Below, piece by piece: positions 30,225 to 39,010 of a DNA stretch of 64,000 nucleotides; position 1 is the first letter of the stretch, and every line of letters begins with the position of its first letter. A program made the translations under genes and the position numbers. Location: assembly GCF_015904235.1 (NCBI RefSeq), contig NZ_JADZLT010000036.1:124001-188000 (forward strand). The letters run 5' to 3'. Source of the DNA: Methylobrevis albus. Its GTDB lineage: Bacteria > Pseudomonadota > Alphaproteobacteria > Rhizobiales > Pleomorphomonadaceae. The notes under the pieces are model-generated. The model did not search any database and had not been told where the DNA came from. It saw only the letters and a list, made by a program, of their open reading frames with translations.

Positions 30225-30645
30225 CCGCATGATCTCCAAGCTCGGTCCGATGCGGCCGCCGCAGCGGCCGGACGCGGCCTCATTGTCCTGCCACGCCGGG
30301 AACGGGCGGCGGCAGGCGGGCCTTCGCCCATCGGTCGCATCGATCCGGAGCGCCCGCAAGCCGATCGCAGGCGACTCACCGCGAAGTGATGCGGCAAGGA
30401 TCCGGGGCGCGGGCATCGGCGGAATTTCGCATTGCGGCGCCCGGCGCGCGTTGACCCGGCCGGGGGGCTTCGCGTATAAGCCGGGCTCGACCGGGACAGG
30501 CCGCCGGTCCGCTCCGCATTTCTGCGCGGATCGTGCGTCGGCCACAACGTCCGGAACAGCGACAGACACATCGGGCGACCGGACGGCGACGAGCCGGCAT
30601 GGGCGCCCCCAGAGACGAAGGACCGCCTGGCGGCGGGATCGATCC
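30225..30645. other. Divergent intergenic region before rpmH
   Basis: About 420 bases between the TVP38 gene and rpmH. It holds the rpmH promoter described separately and a long rpmH leader. No gene is supported in it. Confidence 0.6.
30451..30480 (+). promoter_or_regulatory. Sigma-70-type promoter for rpmH
   Basis: TTGACC (30451-30456) and TATAAG (30475-30480) are separated by 18 bases, close to consensus for the housekeeping sigma factor. This leaves a leader of about 160 bases before the rpmH ATG. Confidence 0.75.
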
Positions 30646-30780
30646 ATGAAGCGGACCTACCAGCCCTCCAAGCTCGTGCGCAAGCGCCGCCACGGCTTTC
30701 GCGCCCGCATGGCCACCGTCGGCGGCCGCAAGGTGATCGCGGCCCGCCGCGCGCTCGGCCGCAAGCGCCTCTCGGCCTGA
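30646..30780 (+). CDS. rpmH: 50S ribosomal protein L34
   Basis: A 44-residue basic protein with the full L34 sequence pattern ([18 protein letters not shown] ... [19 protein letters not shown]). Standard order rpmH-rnpA-yidC follows. The long open frame upstream of the ATG is non-coding. Confidence 0.98.
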   Translation: MKRTYQPSKLVRKRRHGFRARMATVGGRKVIAARRALGRKRLSA

Positions 30781-30791
30781 TCGGCGATGCG

Positions 30792-30813
30792 GCGGCTTTC
30801 GGCCGAAAGCCGC
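30792..30813 (+). other. Perfect palindrome between rpmH and rnpA
   Basis: GCGGCTTTCGG-CCGAAAGCCGC is a perfect 22-base palindrome in the 41-base gap between rpmH and rnpA. It could act as a weak attenuator or processing hairpin that makes L34 expression exceed RnpA. rnpA itself lacks a good Shine-Dalgarno sequence. Confidence 0.5.
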
Positions 30814-30821
30814 GCGTTGCG

Positions 30822-31304
30822 ATGAGCCGGCTGAAGAAACGGGCAGAGTTCCTGAAAGTCGCCCGGGGCGCGCGAACGCCCCGGCGCGGCTTTTTGCTGC
30901 AATCGATCCGGCGGGACGATCCGGCCGGGCCGGGCACCGCCGATACGGCGCCCCGCTTCGGCTACACCGTGACGAAGAAGATCGGCAATGCGGTCGAGCG
31001 CAACCGCATCCGCCGCCGCCTGCGCGAGGCGGTGCGGCTGGCGGGGGCCGAGGTCGCGGAGCCGGGCATCGACTACGTGCTCGTCGGGCGCCAGGGCGCC
31101 TTGTCGCTCGGCTTTGCCGAACTGACCGCCGATCTCCTCGGCGCCCTGCGGGCGGCACGCAAGGCCCACCGGCCCGCCCGCGCGACCACGGCGCCGCAGA
31201 CCGGCGCCGCCGACCACGAGACCGCCCCGGGAGACCGCCCGGGGGCGGCCATACCGCCGAGCCCCACCGGGCCAGCGACCTCCGAGAGACCGAACGATGG
31301 CTGA
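30822..31304 (+). CDS. rnpA: Ribonuclease P protein component
   Basis: A 160-residue RnpA that helps the RNase P RNA mature tRNA 5' ends. It starts MSRLKKRAEFLKVARGAR and has the RNA-binding signature GYTVTKKIGNAVERNRIRRRLREAVR. A Pro/Ala-rich tail beyond about residue 115 is longer than the family norm. It overlaps the yidC start by 8 bases. Confidence 0.95.
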   Translation: MSRLKKRAEFLKVARGARTPRRGFLLQSIRRDDPAGPGTADTAPRFGYTVTKKIGNAVERNRIRRRLREAVRLAGAEVAEPGIDYVLVGRQGALSLGFAELTADLLGALRAARKAHRPARATTAPQTGAADHETAPGDRPGAAIPPSPTGPATSERPNDG

Positions 31305-33147
31305 CAACCGCAATTTCATCCTCGCGATCGTGCTGTCGCTCGCCGTCATGCTCGGCTGGCAGTTCTTCATCGCCGGGCCGCAGCTCGAACAACAGCGCAT
31401 CGCGCAGCAGGCGGCGCTGCAGCAGCAGCAGGCCCAGCAGCAGACGCCGCCGGCGGCCGGAGCCGCCCCCGGTCAGCCCGGCGCGGCGGCCCAGGCGCCC
31501 GGCACCGCCCCCGGCACCGCGCCGGCCGGCAGCATCGCCGCCCCGGAGAGCCTGTCGCGCAGCGACGCTCTCGCCGCCTCGCCGCGCATCCCGATCCGTT
31601 CGGAAGGGCTCACCGGCACGCTTAACCTGCGCGGCGCGCGCATCGACGACGTCGCCCTCAACCGCTACCGCGTCACTGTCGACCCCGCCTCCGAGAGCGT
31701 CACGCTGCTGAGCCCGGAAGGCGCGAAGGACGCCTATTTCGCCGAGGTCGGCTACACGGTTCCCGCCGGCGCCGCGACGCCGATGCCGACGGCCAACACG
31801 GTGTGGAGCGCGCCCGAGGGGGCGACGCTGACGACGGAAACGCCGGTCACGCTCACCTGGGACAACGCGCAGGGCCTCGTGTTCCGCCGCACGATCTCGG
31901 TCGACGCCGACTACATGTTCACGATCGAGGACACGATCGAGAACACCGGCGCCGGCGACACGGTGCTCTACCCCTACGGCTTCGTGCAGCGCCACTCGCA
32001 GCCGCCGAACAGCGGCAACTACATCCTGCACGAGGGCCTCGTCGGCGTGCTCGGCGACGGCAAGCTGTCGGAAGTGCACTACAACGACCTGAAGGACGAC
32101 GGCGAGGTGAAGCCGGGCGCGACCGCGACCGGCTGGCTCGGCATCACCGACAAGTACTGGGCGAGCGCGCTGGTGCCCGACGCCGCCCGCGGCTTCCAGC
32201 CCCGCTTCCTGCACAGCCGTGTCGCCAACACCGACACCTACCAGGCGGACTATCTCGGCGACTCGCTGACGGTCGCGGCCGGCAGTTCGGCGACGACGAC
32301 GACGCGGCTGTTTGCCGGCGCCAAGGAAGTCGGCCTGCTCGACGCCTACGCTTCGAGCTACGCCATCCCGCAATTCGATCTCCTGATCGACTGGGGCTGG
32401 TTCTACTTCCTGACCAAGCCGATGTTCTATCTCATCGACATGCTGTTCAACCTCGTCGGCAACTTCGGCGTCGCCATCCTGCTCGTCACCGTGCTGATCA
32501 AGGGCATCTTCTATCCGCTCGCGAACAAGTCTTATGTGTCGATGAGCAAGATGAAGAAGGTCCAGCCGCAGATGGCGGAGATCAAGGAGCGGCACAAGGA
32601 CGACCGGGTGAAGCAGCAGCAGGCGCTGATGGAGCTCTACAAGACCGAGAAGATCAATCCGCTCGCCGGCTGTCTTCCGATCCTGGTGCAGATCCCGGTG
32701 TTCTTCGCGCTCTACAAGGTGCTGTTCGTCACCATCGAAATGCGGCACGCGCCGTTCTTCGGCTGGATCCAGGATCTCTCCGCGCCCGATCCGACCACGA
32801 TCTTCAACCTGTTCGGGCTGATCCCGTGGGATCCGTCGGTGGTGCCGGTGCTCGGGCCGTTCCTGATGCTCGGCATCTGGCCGCTGATCATGGGCATCAC
32901 GATGTTCTTCCAGATGAAGCTCAACCCGACGCCGCCGGACCCGACCCAGGCGATGATCTTCAACTGGATGCCGGTGATCTTCACCTTCATGCTCGCCTCG
33001 TTCCCGGCCGGCCTCGTCATCTACTGGGCCTGGAACAACACCCTCTCGGTGCTGCAGCAGTCGGTGATCATGAAGCGGCAGGGGGTGAAGATCGAGCTCT
33101 ACGACAACATCCGCAACCTGTTCCGCCGCGGCACCGCGAAGAGCTGA
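31297..33147 (+). CDS. yidC: Membrane protein insertase YidC
   Basis: A 616-residue YidC of the Gram-negative type. The first helix ([21 protein letters not shown]) is followed by a Gln/Ala/Pro-rich linker, a large periplasmic beta-supersandwich domain (about 75-350), then the conserved five-helix core: [58 protein letters not shown] and [19 protein letters not shown]. It inserts inner-membrane proteins alone or with SecYEG. No yidD gene lies between rnpA and yidC. Confidence 0.97.
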   Translation: MADNRNFILAIVLSLAVMLGWQFFIAGPQLEQQRIAQQAALQQQQAQQQTPPAAGAAPGQPGAAAQAPGTAPGTAPAGSIAAPESLSRSDALAASPRIPIRSEGLTGTLNLRGARIDDVALNRYRVTVDPASESVTLLSPEGAKDAYFAEVGYTVPAGAATPMPTANTVWSAPEGATLTTETPVTLTWDNAQGLVFRRTISVDADYMFTIEDTIENTGAGDTVLYPYGFVQRHSQPPNSGNYILHEGLVGVLGDGKLSEVHYNDLKDDGEVKPGATATGWLGITDKYWASALVPDAARGFQPRFLHSRVANTDTYQADYLGDSLTVAAGSSATTTTRLFAGAKEVGLLDAYASSYAIPQFDLLIDWGWFYFLTKPMFYLIDMLFNLVGNFGVAILLVTVLIKGIFYPLANKSYVSMSKMKKVQPQMAEIKERHKDDRVKQQQALMELYKTEKINPLAGCLPILVQIPVFFALYKVLFVTIEMRHAPFFGWIQDLSAPDPTTIFNLFGLIPWDPSVVPVLGPFLMLGIWPLIMGITMFFQMKLNPTPPDPTQAMIFNWMPVIFTFMLASFPAGLVIYWAWNNTLSVLQQSVIMKRQGVKIELYDNIRNLFRRGTAKS

Positions 33148-33157
33148 GGACCCACGC

Positions 33158-33838
33158 ATGGTTGACGCCGCCGACGACAGCGCCGCCGGCGGCGCCCCGG
33201 CCAGCGCCCCCGATCCGGCGATCGAGGCCGGCCGGCTGCTGTTCGCCCGGCCGTGGAGCTTCGTGCGCGGCGTGCCGAACATGGACGTGCTGCCGCCGGC
33301 GGAAGGGTTGGAGATCGCCTTCGCCGGCCGCTCCAATGTCGGCAAGTCCAGCCTGATCAACGCCCTCACCGGGCAGGGCGGCCTCGCCCGCACCTCGAAC
33401 ACGCCGGGCCGGACGCAGGAGCTCAACCTGTTCCGCCCCGACGACGCCGACGGGCTCACCGTCGTCGACATGCCGGGCTACGGCTACGCCAAGGCGCCGA
33501 AGGCGCAGGTCGCGGCGTGGAACGCGCTCGTCTTCTCCTATCTGCGCGGGCGGCCGAATCTGCGCCGCGTCTACGTGCTGATCGACGCGCGGCACGGCCT
33601 GAAGGCCAACGACGAGGACGTGCTGTCGCTGCTCGACAAGGCGGCCGCCTCCTACCAGATCGTGCTGACCAAGGCCGACAAGATCGGCAGCCGGGCCCTC
33701 ACCGACCTGATCGCCGACACGGCGAAGCGCATCGTCCGGCGCCCCGCCGCCTATCCGACGCTGATCGCCACCTCGAGCGAGAAGTATCGCGGCATCGACG
33801 AATTGCGCGCGGCGATCTGGACGCTGATGCACGAGTAG
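33158..33838 (+). CDS. engB: Ribosome biogenesis GTP-binding protein EngB (YsxC/YihA)
   Basis: A 226-residue GTPase required for 50S assembly. G1 is [11 protein letters not shown] (residues 57-66); the G2 threonine is in [16 protein letters not shown]3 is [11 protein letters not shown]4 is LTKADKI; and G5 is ATSSEK. The N-terminal 25 residues are an Ala-rich extension. It begins 10 bases after yidC and is in the same operon. Confidence 0.96.
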   Translation: MVDAADDSAAGGAPASAPDPAIEAGRLLFARPWSFVRGVPNMDVLPPAEGLEIAFAGRSNVGKSSLINALTGQGGLARTSNTPGRTQELNLFRPDDADGLTVVDMPGYGYAKAPKAQVAAWNALVFSYLRGRPNLRRVYVLIDARHGLKANDEDVLSLLDKAAASYQIVLTKADKIGSRALTDLIADTAKRIVRRPAAYPTLIATSSEKYRGIDELRAAIWTLMHE

Positions 33839-34084
33839 GCCGCGCCTCCGTCCCGCGCTCCCCCGCCCACCGGCTCCCCGGGCGAAAGTCATTTCTCTCC
33901 TGAGCCCCGCCTGCTGCCTTCTCATCGGGCAGCCGATGTGATCAGTTTCCAGTCAGCGCTGCCGCGGCGGGATGTTTTTCCGCCTCGCGGCGCTGGCACG
34001 GAACTGGCATCCGTTCGCCATGATCGTTTGTATGCGAGCGTTCGTGAGGCGGGCGCGGGCCGACGCGAGCTGAGGAGGGACCGG

Positions 34085-35461
34085 ATGACGGACAAGATCG
34101 ACATCGCTGGCGCGACCACGAGCACGACGACGGCAGACGCCGCCGGCGCCCCCTCCCCCGCCGCGACCTCCCCGGGCGCGGGCGCCACCCGGCGCGACGT
34201 GCTGAAGGGCATCGGCGCGGGCGCGGCGCTCGCCGCCGGCGGCCTGATCCTCGGCCCCGGCTTCGTGCGCTATGCACAGGCGCAGAGCTCGGCGCCGATC
34301 AAGATCGGCTTCCAGGTGCACCGCACCGGCATCGGCGCCGCCTACGGCCGCTGGTACGAGCGCACCACCAACGCCGCGGTGAAGCTGATCAACGAGCAGG
34401 GCGGCATCAACGGCCGCCCGGTCGAGATCGTCGCCGAGGACGACGGCACCGATCCGCGCCGCGGCGCCGAGGTGATCGAGAAGTTCGCCACCCAGCACAA
34501 GGTCGACGTCGCCTTCGGCACGCTGTTCAGCCACGTCGTGATCGGCTCGGCGCCGCGCGCCGGCGAATTGAAGCTGCCCTATTTCGTGGTCTCCGAGGGC
34601 CACCACGTCGCCTCGACCAAGATGAACCGCTACACCTTCCAGCCCGGCATCACCGACGTGCGCAGCCAGGTGATCTCGATGGCGCCGTGGATCGCCGGCA
34701 ACCTCGGCAAGAAGGTCACGATGATCTACCCGGACTTCGCGTTCGGCTACGATCACCGCGACTACTTCTCCGAGGCGATCAAGGCGCAGGGCGGCGAGGT
34801 GACGACGCTGATCCCGGTGCCGCCGACCGAGACCTCGTTCACGCGCTATTTCCCGAACATCCCGATGGACACCGAGGTGCTCTACCACGTGATGGTCGGG
34901 CCGGCGGTGCTGACCTTCGTCAAGGAACTCGGCGAGCATTTCGGCTCGCAGCGCCCGGAGCTCTTCGGCTTCATCGACAGCCTCGAAGCCGTCGACCTCG
35001 CCAGCCCCGGCCTCGAGTTCCTCGAGGGCACCCACTTCTGGGAGGGCTATCCGCGCTACGCGGGCGCCAATCCCTCGGCCTTCGACACGTTCTACCGCGA
35101 GAAGGTCGGCGTCGACGCCAACGGGGCCAGCGTCAGCGACGCGGCCGACATCTCGACCTATTCGCACATGTTCGGCTGCTGGGAGACGCTCTACGTCCTG
35201 AAGCAGGCGATGGAGGCGGCCGGCTACCAGGGCCCGGCCGACAAGGCGAAGCTCGTCGAGGCGACCGAGGCGCTGACCGAGTTCGCCGAGAGCAACGAGC
35301 ATCCGCAGGGCGCCAAGGTGTTCAACGGCAAGATCCACCAGGTGTTCGGCTCGCAGTCGATCACCAAGGTCACCGGCGGCAAGGCCGAGCTGGTGCACAA
35401 GACCTCGATCGAGGACGGCATGTACGAGCCGGAGGGGGATTACACGACGATGGCGCTGTGA
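34085..35461 (+). CDS. ABC transporter substrate-binding protein, branched-chain type
   Basis: A 458-residue periplasmic binding protein of the LivJ/UrtA-like family (type I fold). A Tat-like leader (ATRRDVLKGIGAGAALAAGGLI) is preceded by an unusual 30-residue Thr/Ala-rich N-terminus. The mature protein begins near QSSAPIKIGF and shows INEQGGINGRPVEIVAEDDGTDPRRG, the signature of this class. GAGGAGGGA precedes ATG 34085. It is followed by two permease and two ATPase genes. The ligand is unknown; besides leucine-type amino acids, the class carries urea, amides and aromatic acids. Confidence 0.9.
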   Translation: MTDKIDIAGATTSTTTADAAGAPSPAATSPGAGATRRDVLKGIGAGAALAAGGLILGPGFVRYAQAQSSAPIKIGFQVHRTGIGAAYGRWYERTTNAAVKLINEQGGINGRPVEIVAEDDGTDPRRGAEVIEKFATQHKVDVAFGTLFSHVVIGSAPRAGELKLPYFVVSEGHHVASTKMNRYTFQPGITDVRSQVISMAPWIAGNLGKKVTMIYPDFAFGYDHRDYFSEAIKAQGGEVTTLIPVPPTETSFTRYFPNIPMDTEVLYHVMVGPAVLTFVKELGEHFGSQRPELFGFIDSLEAVDLASPGLEFLEGTHFWEGYPRYAGANPSAFDTFYREKVGVDANGASVSDAADISTYSHMFGCWETLYVLKQAMEAAGYQGPADKAKLVEATEALTEFAESNEHPQGAKVFNGKIHQVFGSQSITKVTGGKAELVHKTSIEDGMYEPEGDYTTMAL

Positions 35462-35487
35462 GGGGGGCGGGGTAGGCCGCGCCGTGC

Positions 35488-35658
35488 GGCCTCCCCCCTC
35501 CCTGTCCCTCCCCCGCTTCGCAGGAGAGGGGACGATGGGCGACAGGTCTTTCGCCTGACGATCGTTTCGCCGAACCGCGACGCTGCTGATCAACGGTGCC
35601 CTCACCTCCTGCGTCCCCTCTCCTGCGAAGCGGGGGAGGGACAGGGAGGGGGGAGGCC
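35488..35658. repeat. Dispersed repeat family B, copy 1 (47-bp perfect inverted arms)
   Basis: The arms 35488-35534 and 35612-35658 are perfect inverted repeats of 47 bases, starting ggcctcccccctccctgtcc, around a 77-base centre. Near-identical arms recur at 39030-39198 and 40620-40788, with centres that share gatgggcga-like pieces. The structure resembles a MITE or large REP element. No target-site duplication could be confirmed by eye. Confidence 0.85.
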
Positions 35659-35694
35659 CACGGCACGATCCCCCAACCCCCCGGAACCCCGCCC

Positions 35695-36576
35695 TTGTCC
35701 TTCGGTCCCCACCTCCTCCTCGCCTTCCTCGAAGGCATGGTCCAGGCGAGCGTGCTGACGCTGACGGCGCTGGGGCTGTCGCTGGTGTTCGGCGTGATGC
35801 GCGTCGTCAACGTCGCGCACGGCGAGTTCTTCATGCTCGGCGCCGTGTCGGCGTGGTGGATCGCGAGCCTCGCCGCCGGGCACCCGGCGGTCGGCTTCGT
35901 CGCGGCGCTGATCGGGGCGCCGCTGATCGTCGGCGCGGTGGCGCTCGCCGCCGAGCGGCTGGTGCTCAGGCGGCTCGACTACAATCCCGAGGCGACCATC
36001 GTCGCGACCATCGGGCTGCTCTTCATCCTGCAGCAGGCGGCACTGACCTTCTTCGGCGCCGATGCGCGCCCGGTGCAGGCGCCGTTCAGCTACCGCATCG
36101 TGTTCCCGTGGTTCGGCTGGTCGGGCTACAAGCTGTTCGTGATCGCCGCGGCGGGGGCGATGCTCATCGCGGTGTGGCTGGTGCTGACGCGCACCCGCAT
36201 CGGCCTCGTGATGCGGGCGACGCAGTTCGACCGCGAGACGGCGCAGGCCTTCGGCATCCGGGTCGACCGGGTCTATGCCGGCGTGTTCGCGGCCGGCGCC
36301 ATGCTGGCGGCGGTCGCGGCGGTGCTGATCGTGCCGATCAGCCAGGCGCACTACCTGATGGGGCTCGACCCGCTGCTGCTCTCGTTCATCGTGGTGATCA
36401 TCGGCGGCCTCGGCAGCCTCAAGGGCACGGTGATCGCCGCGCTGGTGATCGGCCTTTCCGACGGCATGATCTCCGTGTTCTTCTCGCCGACGCTGGCAAA
36501 AATCCTCGGCACGCTGCTGGTCGCGCTCGTCCTCGTCGTCCGACCCGGCGGCCTCGTCGGAGGGCAGAGCCGATGA
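35695..36576 (+). CDS. Branched-chain-type ABC permease, LivH-like
   Basis: About 293 residues and eight membrane helices. It has the LivH signature VVNVAHGEFFMLGA near the N-terminus and SFIVVIIGGLGSLKGTVIAALVIG near the C-terminus. The start is uncertain: TTG 35695 (LSFGPHLLLAFLEG) and ATG 35737 both fit the fold, while an in-frame GTG at 35596 lies inside the upstream inverted-repeat element and would add 33 repeat-encoded residues. Its stop overlaps the start of the LivM-like gene (ATGA). Confidence 0.88.
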   Translation: MSFGPHLLLAFLEGMVQASVLTLTALGLSLVFGVMRVVNVAHGEFFMLGAVSAWWIASLAAGHPAVGFVAALIGAPLIVGAVALAAERLVLRRLDYNPEATIVATIGLLFILQQAALTFFGADARPVQAPFSYRIVFPWFGWSGYKLFVIAAAGAMLIAVWLVLTRTRIGLVMRATQFDRETAQAFGIRVDRVYAGVFAAGAMLAAVAAVLIVPISQAHYLMGLDPLLLSFIVVIIGGLGSLKGTVIAALVIGLSDGMISVFFSPTLAKILGTLLVALVLVVRPGGLVGGQSR

Positions 36577-37559
36577 GCGCGCCGGCGATCGCGGCCCCGC
36601 GCAAGGGGCTTGCCGACAAGGCGATCCTGCTGCACGTCGGGGTGCTCGCGCTGCTGCTCGCCGCGCAGTTCGTGCTGCCCGAGTATCACGCGCTCAGCCT
36701 CACCCGGGTGATGCTGCTCGCGACGTTTGCGGTCGGCTACAACCTGCTGTTCGGCTACACCGGCCTGCTCAGCCTGGGCCACGCGCTGTTCTTCGCCGCC
36801 GGGCTCTATGGCGCCGCCCTGCCCGCCTATCACTTCGGCTGGACGGCGCCGCCAGCGTTCCTTGCCGGCATCGCGGCGGGGTTCCTCGTCGCGCTCACTG
36901 TGGGTGCGGTCGCGCTGCGCACCACCGGCGTCGCCTTCATGATCGTTACGCTGATGTTCGCGCAGGCGGGCTACCTCGCAACGCTCTATTTTGGAAATGT
37001 CACCCGCGGCGACGAGGGGCTGGTGCTGACCGATGCGGTGCGGCGGTTCGAATTGCTCGGGCTCACCGTTGACCTCGCCGATCCGGGGCTGCGCTACAAT
37101 CTGGCACTCGCGCTGCTCGCCGCGGCGATCGCGATCACCCTCGTCGTGGTGCGCCGGCCGATCGGGCGGGTGCTGGTGGCGATCCGCGAGAACGAGGCGC
37201 GGACCTTGATGCTCGGCTACGACAGCTACCGCGCCAAGCTGGTCGCCGTCGTGCTGTCCGGCACGATCTCGGCGGCGGCGGGGGCGGCCTATGCGCTGCT
37301 GTTCGCCTATGCCGGCTCCAGCTTCGCCTCGATCCACTATTCGATCTATCCGCTGCTCTGGACGCTGCTCGGCGGGGCGGCGACCGTGCTCGGGCCGGTG
37401 CTCGGCACGCTGATCATGTTCTACCTGATCGACCTCGCCTCCGGCTTCACGACCGCGCATCTCGTGGTGGTCGGCCTCGTGCTGGTGGCGCTGGTGCTGT
37501 TCTTCCCGAAGGGCATCCTCGGCACGGTGCGGGAAAGGTGGCTGCCGTGGCTACCGTGA
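36573..37559 (+). CDS. Branched-chain-type ABC permease, LivM-like
   Basis: A 328-residue second permease with about ten helices. The LivM signature is GYNLLFGYTGLLSLGHALFFAAGLYGAA, and the cytoplasmic coupling loop region is GRVLVAIRENEARTLMLGYDSYRAKLVA. It overlaps the LivH-like stop by four bases and the LivG-like start by about 20 bases, so the genes are tightly coupled. Confidence 0.93.
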   Translation: MSAPAIAAPRKGLADKAILLHVGVLALLLAAQFVLPEYHALSLTRVMLLATFAVGYNLLFGYTGLLSLGHALFFAAGLYGAALPAYHFGWTAPPAFLAGIAAGFLVALTVGAVALRTTGVAFMIVTLMFAQAGYLATLYFGNVTRGDEGLVLTDAVRRFELLGLTVDLADPGLRYNLALALLAAAIAITLVVVRRPIGRVLVAIRENEARTLMLGYDSYRAKLVAVVLSGTISAAAGAAYALLFAYAGSSFASIHYSIYPLLWTLLGGAATVLGPVLGTLIMFYLIDLASGFTTAHLVVVGLVLVALVLFFPKGILGTVRERWLPWLP

Positions 37560-38290
37560 CGCTGCTCGAAACCAACGGCCTGTCGCGCCGCTTCGGCGGC
37601 CTCAAAGCCGTCGACGGCGTCGATTTCCGGCTGGATCGCGGCGAGATCCGCGCCGTGATCGGCCCGAACGGCGCCGGCAAGACCACCTTCGTCAGCCTCG
37701 TCGCCGGCCGTGTGCCCCCGTCGGAGGGCTCGATCCGCTTCGAGGGCGAGGACGTCACCCGGCTGCCGGCGCACGCCCGGGTGCGACGCGGTATCGCCTA
37801 CACGTTCCAGATCACCAGCATCTTCGGCAATCTCTCCGTGTTCGACAACGTCGCCCTCGCCGTGCAGAGCGCGCTCGCCAAGGAGGCGGGTTTCGGCGCG
37901 CGGCTCGACGAGGCGGAGATCCGGGGGCGCACGATGACGGCGTTGGACCTCACCGGGCTCGCCGCCCGCGCGGACCAGCCCGCCGGCACCCTCGCCTACG
38001 GCCACCAGCGCCTGGTCGAGGTCGCGATGGGGCTCGGGCTCGCGCCGAAGCTGCTGATCCTCGACGAGCCGACGCAGGGCCTCTCCGACCCGGAGATCGC
38101 CGATTTCATCGGCCTCGTGCGCACCATCGCCGAGACCGCGACGGTGATGCTGATCGAGCACAACATGGCCGTGGTGATGGACCTCGCCACCCGCATCACC
38201 GTGCTCGACCGCGGCCGCATCCTCGCCGAGGGCACGCCGGCGGAGATCCGGGCCGATGCAAGGGTGCAGCACGCCTATCTCGGGACGTGA
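37538..38290 (+). CDS. Branched-chain-type ABC ATPase, LivG-like
   Basis: A 250-residue ATPase. The Walker A motif is GPNGAGKTT (about 43-51), the family-specific insertion with AYTFQITSIFGNLSVFDNVALA follows, the signature-like motif is LAYGHQRLVEVAM (typical of LivG rather than LSGGQ), and the Walker B motif is LLILDEPTQGL. The switch His is in LIEHNM. GTG starts at 37538, 37547 and 37556 are all possible. Confidence 0.93.
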   Translation: MAAVATVTLLETNGLSRRFGGLKAVDGVDFRLDRGEIRAVIGPNGAGKTTFVSLVAGRVPPSEGSIRFEGEDVTRLPAHARVRRGIAYTFQITSIFGNLSVFDNVALAVQSALAKEAGFGARLDEAEIRGRTMTALDLTGLAARADQPAGTLAYGHQRLVEVAMGLGLAPKLLILDEPTQGLSDPEIADFIGLVRTIAETATVMLIEHNMAVVMDLATRITVLDRGRILAEGTPAEIRADARVQHAYLGT

Positions 38291-38303
38291 GGAGAGACGG
38301 CCG

Positions 38304-39005
38304 ATGCTGGCGATCGAGGGCCTCGACTGCTTCTACGGCGACGTGCAGGTGCTGCGCGGCCTGACGCTTTCCGTCGCCCCCGGCGAGACGCTGTGCCTCA
38401 CCGGGCGCAACGGCGCCGGCAAGACCACGCTGATGAAGGCGATCATGGGCCTCGTGCGCGCCCGCGCCGGCCGCATCGTGCTGGACGGCACCGAGATTTC
38501 CGCGCTGCCGCCGGACCGGGTGCCGAAGGCCGGCGTCGGCTACGTGCCGCAGGGCCGGCGGCTGTTCTCCGAACTCACCGTGCGCGAGAACCTCGAGATC
38601 GGCCTGATGGCGCGCGGGCGCGGCAAGCCGGCGCTGGAAGCGGCGATCGCGCTGTTTCCTGTGCTCGCCGAGCGGATGGGCCAGCGCTCCGGCACGCTGT
38701 CGGGCGGCGAGCAGCAGATGCTCGCGATGGCCCGCGCGCTCTGCCTCGAGCCGAAGCTCCTGCTGCTCGACGAGCCGACCGAGGGGCTGATGCCCTCGAT
38801 GATCGCGGCGATCCGGCAGTCGGTTGCGGCGCTGAAGGCGACCGGGGTTTCGGTGATCCTCGTCGAACAGCGCGTCGAGGCGGTGCTGGACGCCGTCGAC
38901 CGGGTGGCGTTTCTCGAGAACGGGCAGCTGCGCGAAACGGTGTCGGCCGAAGCGATCCGCGCGGACCGCAGCCTGATCGACCGGTATGTGGGGATCGGGC
39001 ATTGA
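38304..39005 (+). CDS. Branched-chain-type ABC ATPase, LivF-like
   Basis: A 233-residue ATPase with Walker A GRNGAGKTTLMKAIMGL, the LivF block GVGYVPQGRRLFSELTVRENL, signature LSGGEQQMLAMARAL and Walker B LLLLDEPTEGLMP. GAGGAGA precedes ATG 38304, so an upstream in-frame ATG is disregarded. Last recognised gene of the importer operon; an inverted-repeat element follows. Confidence 0.94.
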   Translation: MLAIEGLDCFYGDVQVLRGLTLSVAPGETLCLTGRNGAGKTTLMKAIMGLVRARAGRIVLDGTEISALPPDRVPKAGVGYVPQGRRLFSELTVRENLEIGLMARGRGKPALEAAIALFPVLAERMGQRSGTLSGGEQQMLAMARALCLEPKLLLLDEPTEGLMPSMIAAIRQSVAALKATGVSVILVEQRVEAVLDAVDRVAFLENGQLRETVSAEAIRADRSLIDRYVGIGH

Positions 39006-39010
39006 GGGGG

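Noticed and set aside
30376..33471. 1031-codon minus-strand open frame opposite rpmH, rnpA and yidC
   Set aside because: The plus-strand genes are certain; the frame is an artefact of codon bias.
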